Assembly (NCBI GenBank): GCA_011316305.1
Contig: SAUG01000160.1
Location: forward strand, 1-64,000
Source of the DNA: Rusavskia elegans
Taxonomy: Eukaryota; Ascomycota; Lecanoromycetes; Teloschistales; Teloschistaceae
Direction: 5' to 3'
DNA length: 64,000 nucleotides
The notes under the pieces were generated by a model that did not search any database, was not told the DNA's origin, and saw only the letters and a list, made by a program, of their open reading frames with translations. Each line of letters opens with the position of its first letter. The first letter of the stretch is position 1. Shown here in pieces: positions 49,271 to 61,263 of this stretch. Position numbers and translations under genes: made by a program.

Positions 49271-51073
49271 AATATAATATCTCTATATATTAAAGGGCGT
49301 TATACTCGAGCCTAACTATAGCCGTAGATATAATCTAAGCTACTAAATAGTAAAGAAGTTCTAATATAGATTATTATAACTAATTCTATATAGCTTTAGA
49401 AGTACGGTTAAAATATTATAAGATATCTTTATTATAAGATAATTAAAAAGAAAATAGTAGAAACGTATTTAATAATTATATTAATAACTAACGAGAAAAA
49501 CTATCTATAGAAGTAAAAGACGATATATATATTAAAAGTAGCTATAAAGGCCGATAGATAACTATCTACTAAAAGTCCCGTTAGGAAAGACGGCTATAGC
49601 GGCTATAGGCGGCTATAGATAATTAGGCTCGTTTATCTAACTAATCTTTCTAGAAAACCTCTATAGAGTCGTGGACGTAACAATATAGTAGAAATATTAG
49701 AAGCTGATAATTATATATAATGTCGAGGAAGGATTGATTATATAATATTTAAATATAGTAGAGGATTCGTAATCGAATAAAGAAAGAAATAGTCAAATAG
49801 AAGTAATTGACTGCGCTATAAATCTTGCCTGACGAATTATATACCTTTGGCTGTAAAAATTTCTTTATACGTAAAATATAACAATCGTTACGGTATATAA
49901 CGTTAATAGAATATATATATATATATGAAAACTCAATATAACCCTAGATAGAAGCCTTCCAGAAAGGAAAGTAATTATATATCTTTCTATTATATTCTAT
50001 AGAGCTACTAACGCTATATTTTTTATTCTATCGATTTTTTTTATCTATATTTTTAGTAGCGATATCGGTAAAGATTTCGCGATATAGTCTAACGAAAGGT
50101 ATTTTAAAAATAAAAAATTCAAAGTCTTTCTAATATCTATAGATTTATCCAAAAATAATAGTTTTAGATTTCTATTTATATTTCTCTCGATGGATTATTA
50201 GCTAGACTATTTAGATAATATTATTCTAGAGTATTATCAATATTATAATACTATAAATTTTTTTTTTATCTTTTATTTTGTTTTTTCCGATTCTATTTTC
50301 TACAATTTTCGCTATACTTTTATAAAACGGAATTAATTTTAAATCTAAAATAATTTTAATATTATTATATAAATAATTCCATTATTTTAATATATTATTT
50401 CTGATTAGAATAATATATACTATAAATTACGCTACGATAAATAAAAGTAACGAAAAACTAATAATAGTATAAAGTTTAATATAATACGGTATATAATATA
50501 TTAATATTTTATTTTAATAGTTAACTATTAAAGAATAGAAAATTAGAAATAAAATATATCGATATTTTATTTTACGTTTATATAATAGTATTATAGAAAG
50601 GTAATATAGATATTTATTTACTAAATAATAATATAAATAATCTAAACTCTTCAATAGATTATAATAAATAATATATTTTAATATTTTAATATATTAATAT
50701 TAGAAATATTCAAAATCTTTAATATATTATTAGAAAAAAATAGAGATTTGTAAATAGTATAATATATAAAAAAAATTGAAATTTAATATTGGAATGATAT
50801 TTTTGTATATAATTTTAGTATTTTAGAAAATTAAATTCGAATATCCGATTTCGACCCGAGTTCGAATCGGATCGAACTATAAAAAAATTCGATTCGATTC
50901 GGATTAGATCGGGTTAGTTAATTTAGATTCGAAACCCGAACCGACGGCCAATCTAGATATAATCAGCAGGTAGATCAAAATTCTGAAAAGATAGATTTTT
51001 AAAATAAATTAAATTCTAAAGATTGTATTTTTTAGACTTTTTAAAAATAGTAATAATAGTAGCGATATATATC

Positions 51074-52272
51074 TAGACTGGTCGGTTCGGATCGGATTTT
51101 CGTCGAACTATCGAATATCTGATCAAATTTTAGTAATCCGACCCGGATTTAACTCGTTAAACGGTCGAGTCGGATTATAGATTCTAATTCGATTTTCGGG
51201 TCGGATTATAAATTTTAATCTAAAATTCCGACCCGAAAATCCGATCCGACCTAATTTATAATTATTTTCGATAATTAAATATAGAAATAGTTATAGAAAA
51301 TATAAAATAGTATAATATTTTATTTAATACTAGTTTATATAATAGTTTTCTAAAAATATTAGTTTATATATTAATACTATATCAATAATATTATACTTTT
51401 CTATATAAATTTATAGATATATTTTACTTTTTCTTAAAATTTTTAATTTTTTAAAGTTTATTATTAACTAGCTATCGTTATATTTTCGGCTATACCTTTA
51501 GATTCTATATTAACTTTTAAAAATACTAGACGTCTTTTTATTAAATAGTAATATATTTGGTATAGATTATAGCTAGTTAATAATCTATAAAAAATAGATA
51601 TAGTCGAATATATATAGTAATAGAATAGAATATTATATTTATTTATTAAGAAAATAATTATATATCCTTCTATTGTATTCTATAAAACTACTAACGCTAT
51701 ATTTTATATTCTATCGATTTTTCTATTTATATTTATAGTAGCGATATCGGTAAAGATTTCGCGATATAGTCTAGTAAAAGGTACTTTAGAAATAAAAGAT
51801 TCGAAACCTTTCTAATATCTATAGATTTTTTATAAAATTATAGTTTTAAATTTCTATTTATATTTTTTTAAAAAAATTATTAGCTAGATTATTTAAAATA
51901 TATTATTCTAGAATTTTACCGATACTATAGCGCTATAAAATATTCTTTTATCTTTTTTTTTACTTTTTCCGATTTTATTTCTTCGAGTTTTTACTATATC
52001 TCTATAGTATATCGTTAGGAAAAAATAGAGATTTATAGACAGTATAATATAGAAAATAAATTATAATTTAATATTAGAATGATATATTTATATACGATTT
52101 TAGTATTTTAGTAAATCGAATCTAGATACCCGACCCCGACCCGGGTTCGAATCGAATCGAACTATAGAAAAACCTAACCCGATTTAAGTCGGGTTAGATT
52201 TAACTATAACCCGACTTAGATCGAGTCGGATTAGCTAATCTAGATTCGAAACCCGATCCGACGGCCAGTCTA
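51074..52272. mobile_element. hAT deletion derivative, uninterrupted 1199 bp copy
   Basis: TAGACTGGTCGGTTCGG... to ...GACGGCCAGTCTA, exact TSD TATATATC (51066-51073 and 52273-52280). The reference for the 29207-50955 copy. No coding frame is recognised in its ~900 bp AT-rich centre. Confidence 0.94.
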
Positions 52273-52459
52273 TATATATCTATAAAGATTTTAAATTGTT
52301 CCGAAACTAAAATTATTGCGAAAGATTGTTACGTTCCGAAAATACAACGTATTTAGAAGGAACTTTCTTCCTTGAATCAGAAAAGGAATTTAAAAAACCA
52401 AAAAATATATTTCTGAAATTGATATATCGAGCCATTCTACGCCATTCGTATGATATCAG

Positions 52460-52982
52460 CTATTAAACTATTATTTCCAATACCAATCGACGTATTATTA
52501 GTAGATTTTCTCTCGCGGCATCTTTCGGATACTACTATAAACTTTATACAAGCGCGTCGCGAGATATTTTTACTTTATAACTCGTTTATTAGATTATTAG
52601 TAAAGGGCTACCGTCTATTTTATCTATAACTAATATTTTCTTTCGAAATATCTCGTTTATTATAGTATTAATATATAATATTTAACCTTTCTTTTTCCTT
52701 TAATATTATTTTCTAGTATTTCAATCGCTTTTTCCTCTACTATTACTATAGATCTAGAGTTACTATCACTACTAACAGACGTTATCTACTATATTTTTAA
52801 CGAGTTTTATATCGCGATTACTATTTATATATAAATATACGAATATACAATCTCTAAACGCTATATTAAAACTAATAGTAAAATATTTACCGAGTTATCT
52901 TTAGCTACGTTTAAAATAAAAAACAAGTCTGTAATAGTTATAAAATTAGATATAATATAATAGCTAAATATAATTATCCATT
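52460..52982 (+). pseudogene. MULE transposase, N-terminal part
   Basis: Plus strand reads TNRRYLLYFQRVLYRDYYLY, then NKKQVCNSYKIRYNIIAKYN, resembling the FAR1/WRKY-GCM1-like N-terminal zinc-binding region of fungal MULE transposases ('...CDRGGKY...'). The R950-8 insertion cuts the frame at 52982. It resumes at 58726. Confidence 0.5.
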
Positions 52983-53041
52983 CCTTTTAGAAAGTTTTTT
53001 TTTAAAATAATATTAAATCTTTTTATATATATATATATATA

Positions 53042-53176
53042 AAGATTGGCCGTTTTCGGTTCTAATATTAGGAACCAACCCGAACTATTTTTATAGGTCG
53101 GATTAAACTAACTCGTTTAAATTTAAATCGGATTTCCGAAATATCGATAGAAATTCGTATCGAAATAGCCAGTCTA
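53042..53176. mobile_element. smallest hAT MITE (135 bp)
   Basis: AAGATTGGCCGTTTTCGG... to ...AAATAGCCAGTCTA inside the (TA)n tract of R950-8; TSD TATATATA-type, ambiguous in (TA)n. Keeps GGAACCAACCCGAAC. Confidence 0.8.
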
Positions 53177-53592
53177 TATATATATATAGATTTTATTAAC
53201 GTTATATACGGCAACGATTATTTTATTTTACGTATAAAAATCTTTTACAGCTAAAGATATAAAGCATTTTATCAGACAAGATTTCCAGCGCAGTTAATTA
53301 TATTAACTATTTTCTCCTTTATTTGATTACGAATCTTCTATTATATAAATATTATTTCGTTAATCGTACTCTTCGGTCTATCAGTCTTTCTTCGACGTTA
53401 TAAATAATTATAAATATTAAAAATCTCCGCTATATCTATCTACTATATTTCGAAGTAATTATATATAGTTATTATCTAGACTATATTTATTATATAACCC
53501 GTATTTAAATATTCCGTTAAACTATTAAAATAATTTTTAACTCGCGTAGTTTTGAAAGAGTCGTTAGCTATAGAGTCGCTAGCTAGTATACT

Positions 53593-54010
53593 TAGACTAG
53601 CCGGTTCGGATCGGGTTTTCGTCGAATTATCGGATATCCGATCCGATTTTAGTAATCTAATTCGGATCCGACCCGAGTTTTAACAGATCGAATCCGGGTC
53701 GAATTATTTAGTAATCCGATCCGGACTCGACTCGATTAAATAATATATTTAATATATTAATAATTTTATATTTTAATAAAAATAATATATTTAGATAATA
53801 TATTTCTCCGAATTAGAATCTTTTTAGCTAGCGTAATTAATTAATTAGAGTTTTTTTAGTAAATTCGTATAGAAGTTATACTAATTTTATACCTTTATAC
53901 TAAAGCTTGGCGTTTTTTCGGGTTATATCGAGTTAGCTAGCCCGGGTTCGAAATCCGGCCGGATCGGATTAGCTAACTCGGGTTCGAAATTCGATTCGAC
54001 GGCCAATCTA
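53593..54010. mobile_element. hAT derivative (418 bp)
   Basis: TAGACTAGCCGGTTCGG... to ...GACGGCCAATCTA; TSDs AGTATACT (53585-53592) and AATATACT (54011-54018), a G/A difference. Confidence 0.92.
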
Positions 54011-54799
54011 AATATACTAGCTACTATAGCTAGAAGCTTTTGTAACGTTCCTATACGTCAAAGGGCGTTACGTTCGAATTTAACTACAGCCGTAGGCGTA
54101 GTCCGAGCTACTAAATAGTAAAGGAGTCCTAGTATAAATTATTATAACTAATCCCGCGTAGCCGCGAAGATATAGTTATAATATTATAAAGCGTCTATAT
54201 TATATAGGTAATTAAAAAAAGAATAGTAAAAACGTATTTAATAATTATATTAACGACTAATAAATAAAGTTATCTAATAGAAATAAGAAGCGATATATAT
54301 AATAAAAGTAGCCGATAGTATTAATAAATAGCTATCTACTAAAAGCCTCTATATAGAGGTCGGCTATAGCGGCTATAGGCGGCTATAGTTAATTAGGCTC
54401 GTTTATATAACTAATCTTCTAGTATATTTCTATAGAATTATTGATATAATATAGTTCCTTCTATATCGCTTCGTACCTAATTCTTCTATTTACGGGGTTT
54501 TTAAAGTCTAACCTTTCTTTACCTTCTTTTTTTTCTTCTTTAATATTGTTATTATATTTTCTCGAAAAGGTAATTATTTAAAATCTTTCTATCGAATTTT
54601 ATTAAAAGGTATTATTATATCTTACTTCTATAGTCTTTATACCCGTAATCTTTTAAAAGAATATAAAGTCGAAGTAGATAATAATATATATAGCAAGTAT
54701 ACTCGGGCCTAGAAGTTTTATAATCTCTTAATTTCTAATAGAATTTATATTATCTACTTTTTTCTTATATATATTTCCCTTTTATTAATATATCTAGAG

Positions 54800-55235
54800 A
54801 AACGTTTTAAAAATGAAAAGAATAAACTTCGTTCGGATATTAGAAATATCTTTAATAAATATATCGAAGTATAATATTATATCGAATCTTTTTTAGATTC
54901 CGAAAAGGAAATCTATAATTAGTATTTTAATTAAAAATCGGATCTCCGCCGTCTTTTTAAAAAATAAAAGCGATTTATTACTTATTATCGCGTTTTAAAT
55001 AAATATAAAAGTAATTTTAATATTTAGGAATAATATATCCTATCTCGTTTTAATAAATTTAATAATCTCGTTATATTCTATTCTTTTATTAGTTTTATAC
55101 TAGCCGTATAAAAGATATCTATTAAATCTATTCCCGGTTTTAATTCGGATAATTTAGATCGGTTTCTAAAAGGGTTCGATTTTTTTCTACTTTCGGAAAC
55201 GACGGGCGTATAAAAAGATATCTAGTTAAAGATTT
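54800..55235 (+). pseudogene. conserved opposite-strand frame, third well-read copy
   Basis: Reads KLRSDIRNIFNKYIEV, SEKEIYN.YF, RFITYYRVLNKYKSNF, FNKFNNLVIFYSFISFILAV, SIPGFNSDNLDRFLKGFDFF. Same frame and length as 30260-30700 and 33585-34015. Confidence 0.45.
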
Positions 55236-57350
55236 TCTTATATCTTTTTATTAGTTTTAAATTATATATCGATATTATAAGTTATATCTAGGTTTTCTAA
55301 TATCTCCGCTAGTTTTTATTTTTTAGCGACTATCTCGTCCTATAATAATAAAGTTAGAAACTATTTATCTTTTAGTTATACGCTAAATATAAGGTCTAGA
55401 TTTTTTTTTTTTAGATATTTTTCTAGTTCGGGCGTAGAATTATATTCGACTCTTTCTATTTATTTAATAATACTTTTATAGTTTTTCTTAATATCTTCTA
55501 TCTATAATTCCTAGATTATTTTCTAGATTTTATTATATTTTAACGCTAATTATAAAAGTAGATAGTAGTATTCTTTCTAGATCTTTATTTTCTATACCTC
55601 GCCCCCTTTATTAAAGAGGTTATTCGTTTTCTTAATTTAGTCGTAATCCGTATTTAATATAATATCTAATTTTCTATATAGAAGATTTTTATATATAAAA
55701 AGATATATTATTTATAGTTCTATCTTTCTTCCGATTATATTCTTTTACGTCGATATTCCGAAAATAGATTTTTTTCTACTCCTAGACTGGCCGTTTCGGG
55801 TCGGGTTCCCGTCGAATCGTCGGGTATCCGACCCGATCTTGGCAACCCGACCCGGACCCGACCCGATTATTTAATATATTTAATATATTATTATTTTAAT
55901 TTTTCAATAAAGGTAATATATCGAGGTAATATATTTAGTTTTACTACGGACTCTCTAGCTAGCGTAGTTAATTAATTAGAATTTTTTTAGTAAATTCGTA
56001 TAAAAGTTATACTAGCTTTATACTTTTATACTAAGGCTTGGCGTTTTTTCGGGTCGGGTCGGGTTAGCTAACCCGGGTTCGAAACCCGGCCGGGTCGGGT
56101 TACGTTTTCGTCTAATCCGATTCGAGTCGGGTCGGGTTAGCTAACCCGGATTCGAAACCCGATCCGACGGCCAGTCTATCTACTCGTTTCTAAATATAAT
56201 ATACAATCGATTATTTTCGATTATCGTAAAGTTTAAAACTCCGATAAATCTATTTTTTATTTTAATTTCTATTTCTATAATTCTATTTTTTTATTATAGG
56301 AGTATTTAGAAATATCTATAGATTTATCTATATAGTCCCTTTATAATTCTATTTTCTTTTTCTCTATTTATTAGAGCTATAGTTTTTTAACCTCTAATTT
56401 TAATCTTAAGCGCTACTATAAGAGATTTTTCGGTTTTATACGGCTTAAATTCTAATATTAGTTTCTATTTTACTCTTTTTAGTTCTATAGGATACTATCC
56501 TATCTCTTCTTTATCCGATAGATAGATAAAGTAATTATTATTATAGCAGGCTATCTAACTTTTAATTATATATTTTCTAGCTTTTTTTCCGGGTAATTCT
56601 TCCGTTACTTTAAACTAGTATTTAATTACCTCTATTACCTCTTTAGTTAGGTAATTTCTTTTAAAATATCCTATTTTTCTATATAAATAGTAAACTTTAG
56701 TCTATAATTCTTTATTTTCGGTAGTATTAAATTCTATTAGGCTTCCTTTAGATTATCTTTTAGTAGATTCTATTTTATTAAATATTTATTTATCTAGGTA
56801 TATTTTATACTATCTAGTATCGATCCTAGTCGCTATTTAAATAAAAGATACTAGCGAATCTAGTTCTTTAATTATTTCTATAGCTTTTAAAGCTAAGTTT
56901 TCCTAATCGGTTTTATATACTAATATTCTAAACTAAATAGTATCGGTAGCTATCGATATCTACTATTTTAGAATTATTAATTTCCTTTCTATTATTCTAT
57001 TTTTATTAATATTTCCGAAAATTTTTTTTATATCTATAATTAGATTACCGAAGATATAGAAGATTTATAATATTTTATTTTCCCTTTAACTTTCCGGATT
57101 ATTAAAATAGTCTTCTATATAGAGCTATATCTAGTTAAAAGCTACTCTTCCTAGATATAATATTATAAATAAAACTTTAATCGCTTTATTTAGAAACTAG
57201 TTTATATATAATACGAAGTAGATATTTATTTAGGTAAACTAAAGTTTTAAGAATCTTTTATTTCCTTTATAGATACTAGGCGTAGCTATTCTAATAGTAT
57301 CGCTTCGATTTATAGAGTAGGATAACGAAACTAATATAGTAAGTTATTAA
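55236..57350 (-). pseudogene. Gag relic of the 54041-57763 element
   Basis: Minus-strand gag interrupted by the hAT at 55783-56178; blocks as in other copies, no pol. Confidence 0.62.
55783..56178. mobile_element. hAT derivative (396 bp), best-preserved GGGTCGGG repeats
   Basis: TAGACTGGCCGTTTCGGGTC... to ...GACGGCCAGTCTA; TSDs TCTACTCC (55775-55782) and TCTACTCG (56179-56186). Subterminal GGGTC/GACCC pentamers are the densest and least mutated in the window (55797-55862, 56050-56160). Confidence 0.93.
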
Positions 57351-57914
57351 AATATAATATCTCTATATATTAAAGGACGTTATATTCGAGTTTAACTATA
57401 ACTATAGGCGTAGTCCGAGCTACTAAATAGTAAGGAAGTTCTAATATAAATTATTATAACTAATTTCGTATAGCCGCGAAGGTACGGTTATAATATTATA
57501 AAGCGTCTATATTATATAGATAATTAAAAAAAGAATAGTAGAAATATATTTAATAATTATATTAACGACTAATAAAAGAAGCTATCTAATAGGAGAAAAA
57601 AGCGATATATATAGTAAAAGTAGCCGATAGTACCGATAGATAGCTATCTACTAAAAGCTTTTATATAAAGGTCGGCTATAGCAGCTATAGGCGGCTATAG
57701 TTAATTAGGCTCGCTTATATAGCCAATCTTCTAGTATACCTCTGTGGAGTCGTGGACGTAACAGCTTTACCCGGTCGATTAAATTAAAAGGAAATAAAGA
57801 AGTCGGATAACGCGTTTTAAAGGCGATAAAAAAGAGATTTTTATCGAAATTAAAATAGGTTACTTTGGCTATAATAAAATAGTCGACGTTATCGAAAAAA
57901 GATATAGTTATTAC

Positions 57915-58358
57915 TAGATTGGCCGTCGGCTCGGATTTCGAACCCGGATTAACTAATCCGATTCGATTCGAATCAAATTAGATTAAAATATAATCCGACC
58001 CGACCGGATTTCGAATTTTAAATTATAATCCGATCCGATTTACTAAAATTAGATTTCAGCGCTAAACTCTAATATAAAAGTATAAAGCTAGTATAACTTT
58101 TGAATAAATTTATTAAAAAAATTCTAATTAATTAACTATACTAGTTAAAAGATCTATAGTAAAACTAAATATATTATTTAGATATATTATCTTTATTTAA
58201 TTACTAAATTAAAAATAATTTAAATATATTATATAATCGAGTCAGTTTCGGATCGGATTACTAAATAATCTAACTCGGGTCGGATTCGGATCGAATTATT
58301 AAAATTAGATCGGATACCCGACGGTTCGATAGAAATCCGGCCCGAATCGGCCAGTCTA
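57915..58358. mobile_element. hAT derivative (444 bp)
   Basis: TAGATTGGCCGTCGGCTCGG... to ...ATCGGCCAGTCTA, exact TSD GTTATTAC (57907-57914 and 58359-58366). Inserted in R950-8. Confidence 0.94.
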
Positions 58359-58725
58359 GTTATTACGGATAATAAAAATTACTATTGTCTAATTTAACTT
58401 TGGTATAGCTATTAAAGAAATATATACGTACGTAAAAGATTTCAGACTTATATTACTAGTAAAAGAAAAAAAAGCGATAACTATAAAATTTATTTATCTA
58501 TAAAAACTTCTATATTGGTTGAATTGTCGGTAAAAAGATATATAATATTACTAAATAAATATAAATTTCAGTTCTAAAAAACTATTATTTACGTTAATTA
58601 AATTAAAATATAAATTCTACTATCGTATATTCGATACTGTTATACTAACGTTCAATTTATTTACCTCGAACCATTGGTTTGCCGAGCACTAAAACCAAAA
58701 CGAATTAATTAAATAACTATCTATT

Positions 58726-61263
58726 CGCCGCCTTTAGTAAAATATCCGACGAAAGATAGAATTTTAAAATTAAATATAAATGCTATTTCTATTCTAGTTT
58801 CTTTACAATAGATTTAAAAGGCGTTCGTAAAACGACAATAATCGAAGAAATTAAAACGAAACTTTAAACCGATACTAAATCCGATATAAAGTTAGATCAA
58901 TTATTTTCTACTTTTAGAATTTGAATAAAATATAAAGGAAAAGATTTTATAGTTATTTTAAAAGATATTAAAAACGAGCGAGCGATTTTTCGCTATATAA
59001 ACATTAATTCTAATAAAGTTATATAGGCGATCTTTAATAATTCTACTATCGATAGCAATAAAACCGTCTACTAATTTAATAGAAAAAGCCGAATTATCTA
59101 TTTATTTTTTACTATATATTAGATAATTAATGTAGTAAAAAAAAACTAGAAGGTTTCTTTAATAGATACTATTTAAAAGAAAGATAAATACGGTCTATCT
59201 TTGTTTATAATTACGAAATTAATCTATGTATATACTATTCCATTCGTTAGATACGTATTCATTTTTAACGAGATCTTAGAAGATTTTAAATACGTTATAA
59301 AAATCTTTAAAAAACTTTTTCGCGAAAATAATATTTCTAACCTTTAGATTATTATTATTAATATTGAAGTAGCGTTTATAGACGTTATAGGGATTATTTT
59401 TCTAGATATTATCTAGCTACTCTATAAATTTTATATAAAGAGAAACGTTTATAGATACGCGAGATAGCTTCTAAATAGAAATAATCCTAAATAGTAGATC
59501 GAGAAAATATAGACGTAGACGCAGACGCTATAGAGAATATAGAAAATATAGAAAAATGAAAAAAAAAACGAAGAGAAAGATACCGAAGAAGTAGATAAAA
59601 TAATAATATTATTAAAAAGAAAACTCGTATATATAAAAAGTATATAAAATATTTCGAAGACTTTTAGAAAAGAGTAACCGACGCTATTATAGTAGGGATA
59701 TACGAGATAATCTAAATTCGGATGTTTTTAAAACAATATATAATTGTAGACCAGGCGAAAGATATATTATAGAACTAACTTATATCTAAGAAATCTTAGG
59801 GTATAGCCTAGTAATAAATGAAGGAAGAAAGCGGGAAAAAATCGAGATTCGATACGCTAGCGACGCTGTAGCGACTAGGCGGCGAGTCACGTTTCTATAC
59901 GTTCCAATTATATTTCTAAAATCTATATGACGCGTTTGGCGTTCACAATTAAATAGGAATTTAGAAACTTCGATAGATTTTTCGAATTAATCAAATATAT
60001 AGAAGATATATAGATTTCTAAATTTAAATAGATTTTTTTTAAATACTATACGATTATTTGCTAGTACTAAAATACTAGAACAATAAACTATATTAAAAGA
60101 AATCATTAGAAATTAAAAAAACGTTTTATATTATTTTGGAACGATTTAAAAACTATTATATAGAAGATTATAAGTTTACTATTCGATTAGATAACGATAA
60201 ATCATTAGTAAAAAGATACCGCGATAATAAATACGAAATTCTATTATTTTATCTCTTTTCTTTAATATTTCCTTAAACAAGATCTTGCTATACGCTATAC
60301 GAAAGCTATATAGATAGTAGCTATTAGTAAAATACTATTATAGAAGTATAAAAAAGCTAGAAAAGTACTAGCGGATTTTTATAAAAACGTTAGATTTCTT
60401 TTATTACTACTAGATTAATAGAAAAGTTAATCGACGAAAGAGAAATCTAGGAGTACTAGTATTTTATAGAGACGATATTTATTACTATTAGTTGTTTCAG
60501 CCGGTATTAATCTCATATAGATAAATCTAGAGCAACGAAGAAAATAATAATAATAAAATTTCTTTCTATTTATCCTCGGGTCTACTCGCTAATTATCTAT
60601 GGTTTTAATTAAATTTTTTTATAAGATCTCTAGCTTCTATTTCTATTTCCCGAAGTCTATTTCCATTATACGAGCTTGCTATTAAATAGAAAAAAAAAAG
60701 ATCTAAAGAATCGATTAATAAACGTAGATAGCGAGTATATAACTATAGTACTATAAAGAATCTATTTTATAAAAAGACTATAGAAAAAAACTTCTAGCGC
60801 TAGCTCGTAGCTAGAAGTAAAACGCTAGTAGTAAATAGAAAAGCGAAAATATAGGCTAAAAAAAATACCACGGTAAAGAAAAAAAAAGAAATACCGGCGA
60901 AAAAGGCGTAGGCGACGATAGATACTATAGAAAAGAAAATAGAAAAAGCGATAGAAGCTATAATTAAAAAGGCGAAGATACCGAAACGAAAAAACGTTTA
61001 AAGGTTAGAAAAAGATTTAAAAAGAAGAAGGCGGCGAAAGTAGCGAAAGTAGCAGCGACGACTCCTTATATAAGTGGTTCTATTCTCTAATATAAATCTA
61101 TTTTCTATATTTTCTAATAGTATTCTATTTTCTAGTAGTAACGCTAGCGCCGCCGTATATTTAACGAAGATTCCGATAACTTTATTTAAAATTTAATCCT
61201 ATTTTCGACTAGTAGCTTGATTTCTGCTAGTAGTACTATATAAAACTAGAATAACCTCTTTAG
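58726..61263 (+). pseudogene. MULE transposase, catalytic and C-terminal part
   Basis: The MULE domain at about 59095-59480 reads KVSLIDTI.KKDKYGLSLFIITKL then RYVFIFNEILEDFKYVIKIF and ISNL.IIIINIEVAFIDVIGIIFLDI, then YKFYIKRNVYRYAR. This matches 'LLMDCTYKTNxxxxPLLNIVGV...F..LxxExxExYxWAL..L...P.VIxTDxExALxNAIxxVFP...LLCxWHIxKNV'. The first D is kept; the second (TD) now reads IN; C, W and H of CxWH are lost. After 59700 the frame runs through AIR-KLYR and ends in Lys/Arg-rich tracts (60850-61060), plausibly the C-terminus. About 850 codons, dead through stops. MULE assignment is firm for the central domain and weaker outside it. Confidence 0.72.

Larger units (their letters stand above)
37646..49682 (-). 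mobile_element. Ty3/gypsy chromovirus (pol-bearing, gag-less) with nested insertions
   Basis: LTRs 37646-38055 and 49273-49682, both 410 bp and of the same family as the gag elements; exact TSD ATATA (37641-37645 and 49683-49687). Own internal sequence: 38056-38716 (integrase C-terminus and chromodomain), 45855-46290 (integrase core), 47223-49272 (protease, RT, RNase H). Insertions: gag elements 38717-45849 and hAT 46291-47214. Immediately inside the 5' LTR, after about ten shared bases (TTTTAATAAT), the sequence reads into protease with no room for gag. Confidence 0.88.
36970..49967 (-). mobile_element. R950 retroposon copy 7, split by the chromovirus
   Basis: TSD AAAGTAATTATAT at 36957-36969 and 49968-49980. 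Own sequence 36970-37645 plus 49688-49967, about 956 bp. The tail side (left) is T-rich on the plus strand (TTTTTATTTATTTAATTTTT), i.e. an A-rich tail in true orientation. Element start GGAAGGCTTCTATCTAGGG complement at ~49960. Confidence 0.88.
29207..50955. mobile_element. hAT element (~1.2-1.3 kb) expanded to 21.7 kb by nested insertions
   Basis: Left end TAAACTGGCCGGTTCGG at 29207, right end ...CGACGGCCAATCTA at 50955, exact TSD GATATAAT at 29199-29206 and 50956-50963. Own sequence (29207-29478, 36192-36240, 36663-36969, 49981-50955) is colinear with the uninterrupted 1199 bp hAT at 51074-52272. Inside are two nested gag elements, SINE S4 and R950-7 with its own cargo. Confidence 0.88.
54041..57763 (-). 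mobile_element. gag-type LTR element with a nested hAT
   Basis: LTRs 54041-54451 and 57353-57763 (411 bp each), exact TSD GCTTT (54036-54040 and 57764-57768). hAT 55783-56178 lies in gag. The 5' LTR retains CTCTGTGGAGTCGTGGACG at its end. Confidence 0.94.
52983..58712 (+). mobile_element. R950 retroposon copy 8, split by three hATs and a gag element
   Basis: Starts CCTTTTAGAAAG, ends with AAAACCAAAACGAATTAATT; 13 bp TSD ATAATTATCCATT (52970-52982) and ATAACTATCTATT (58713-58725), differing only C/T. Own pieces 52983-53041, 53185-53592, 54019-54040, 57769-57914 and 58367-58712, about 980 bp. Inserted in the MULE transposase gene. Confidence 0.87.

Noticed and set aside
49273..49682. Solo LTR inserted beside the pol fragment
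   Set aside because: Its own flanks give no TSD, whereas ATATA matches the far end at 37641-37645, so it is the 5' LTR of the chromovirus.
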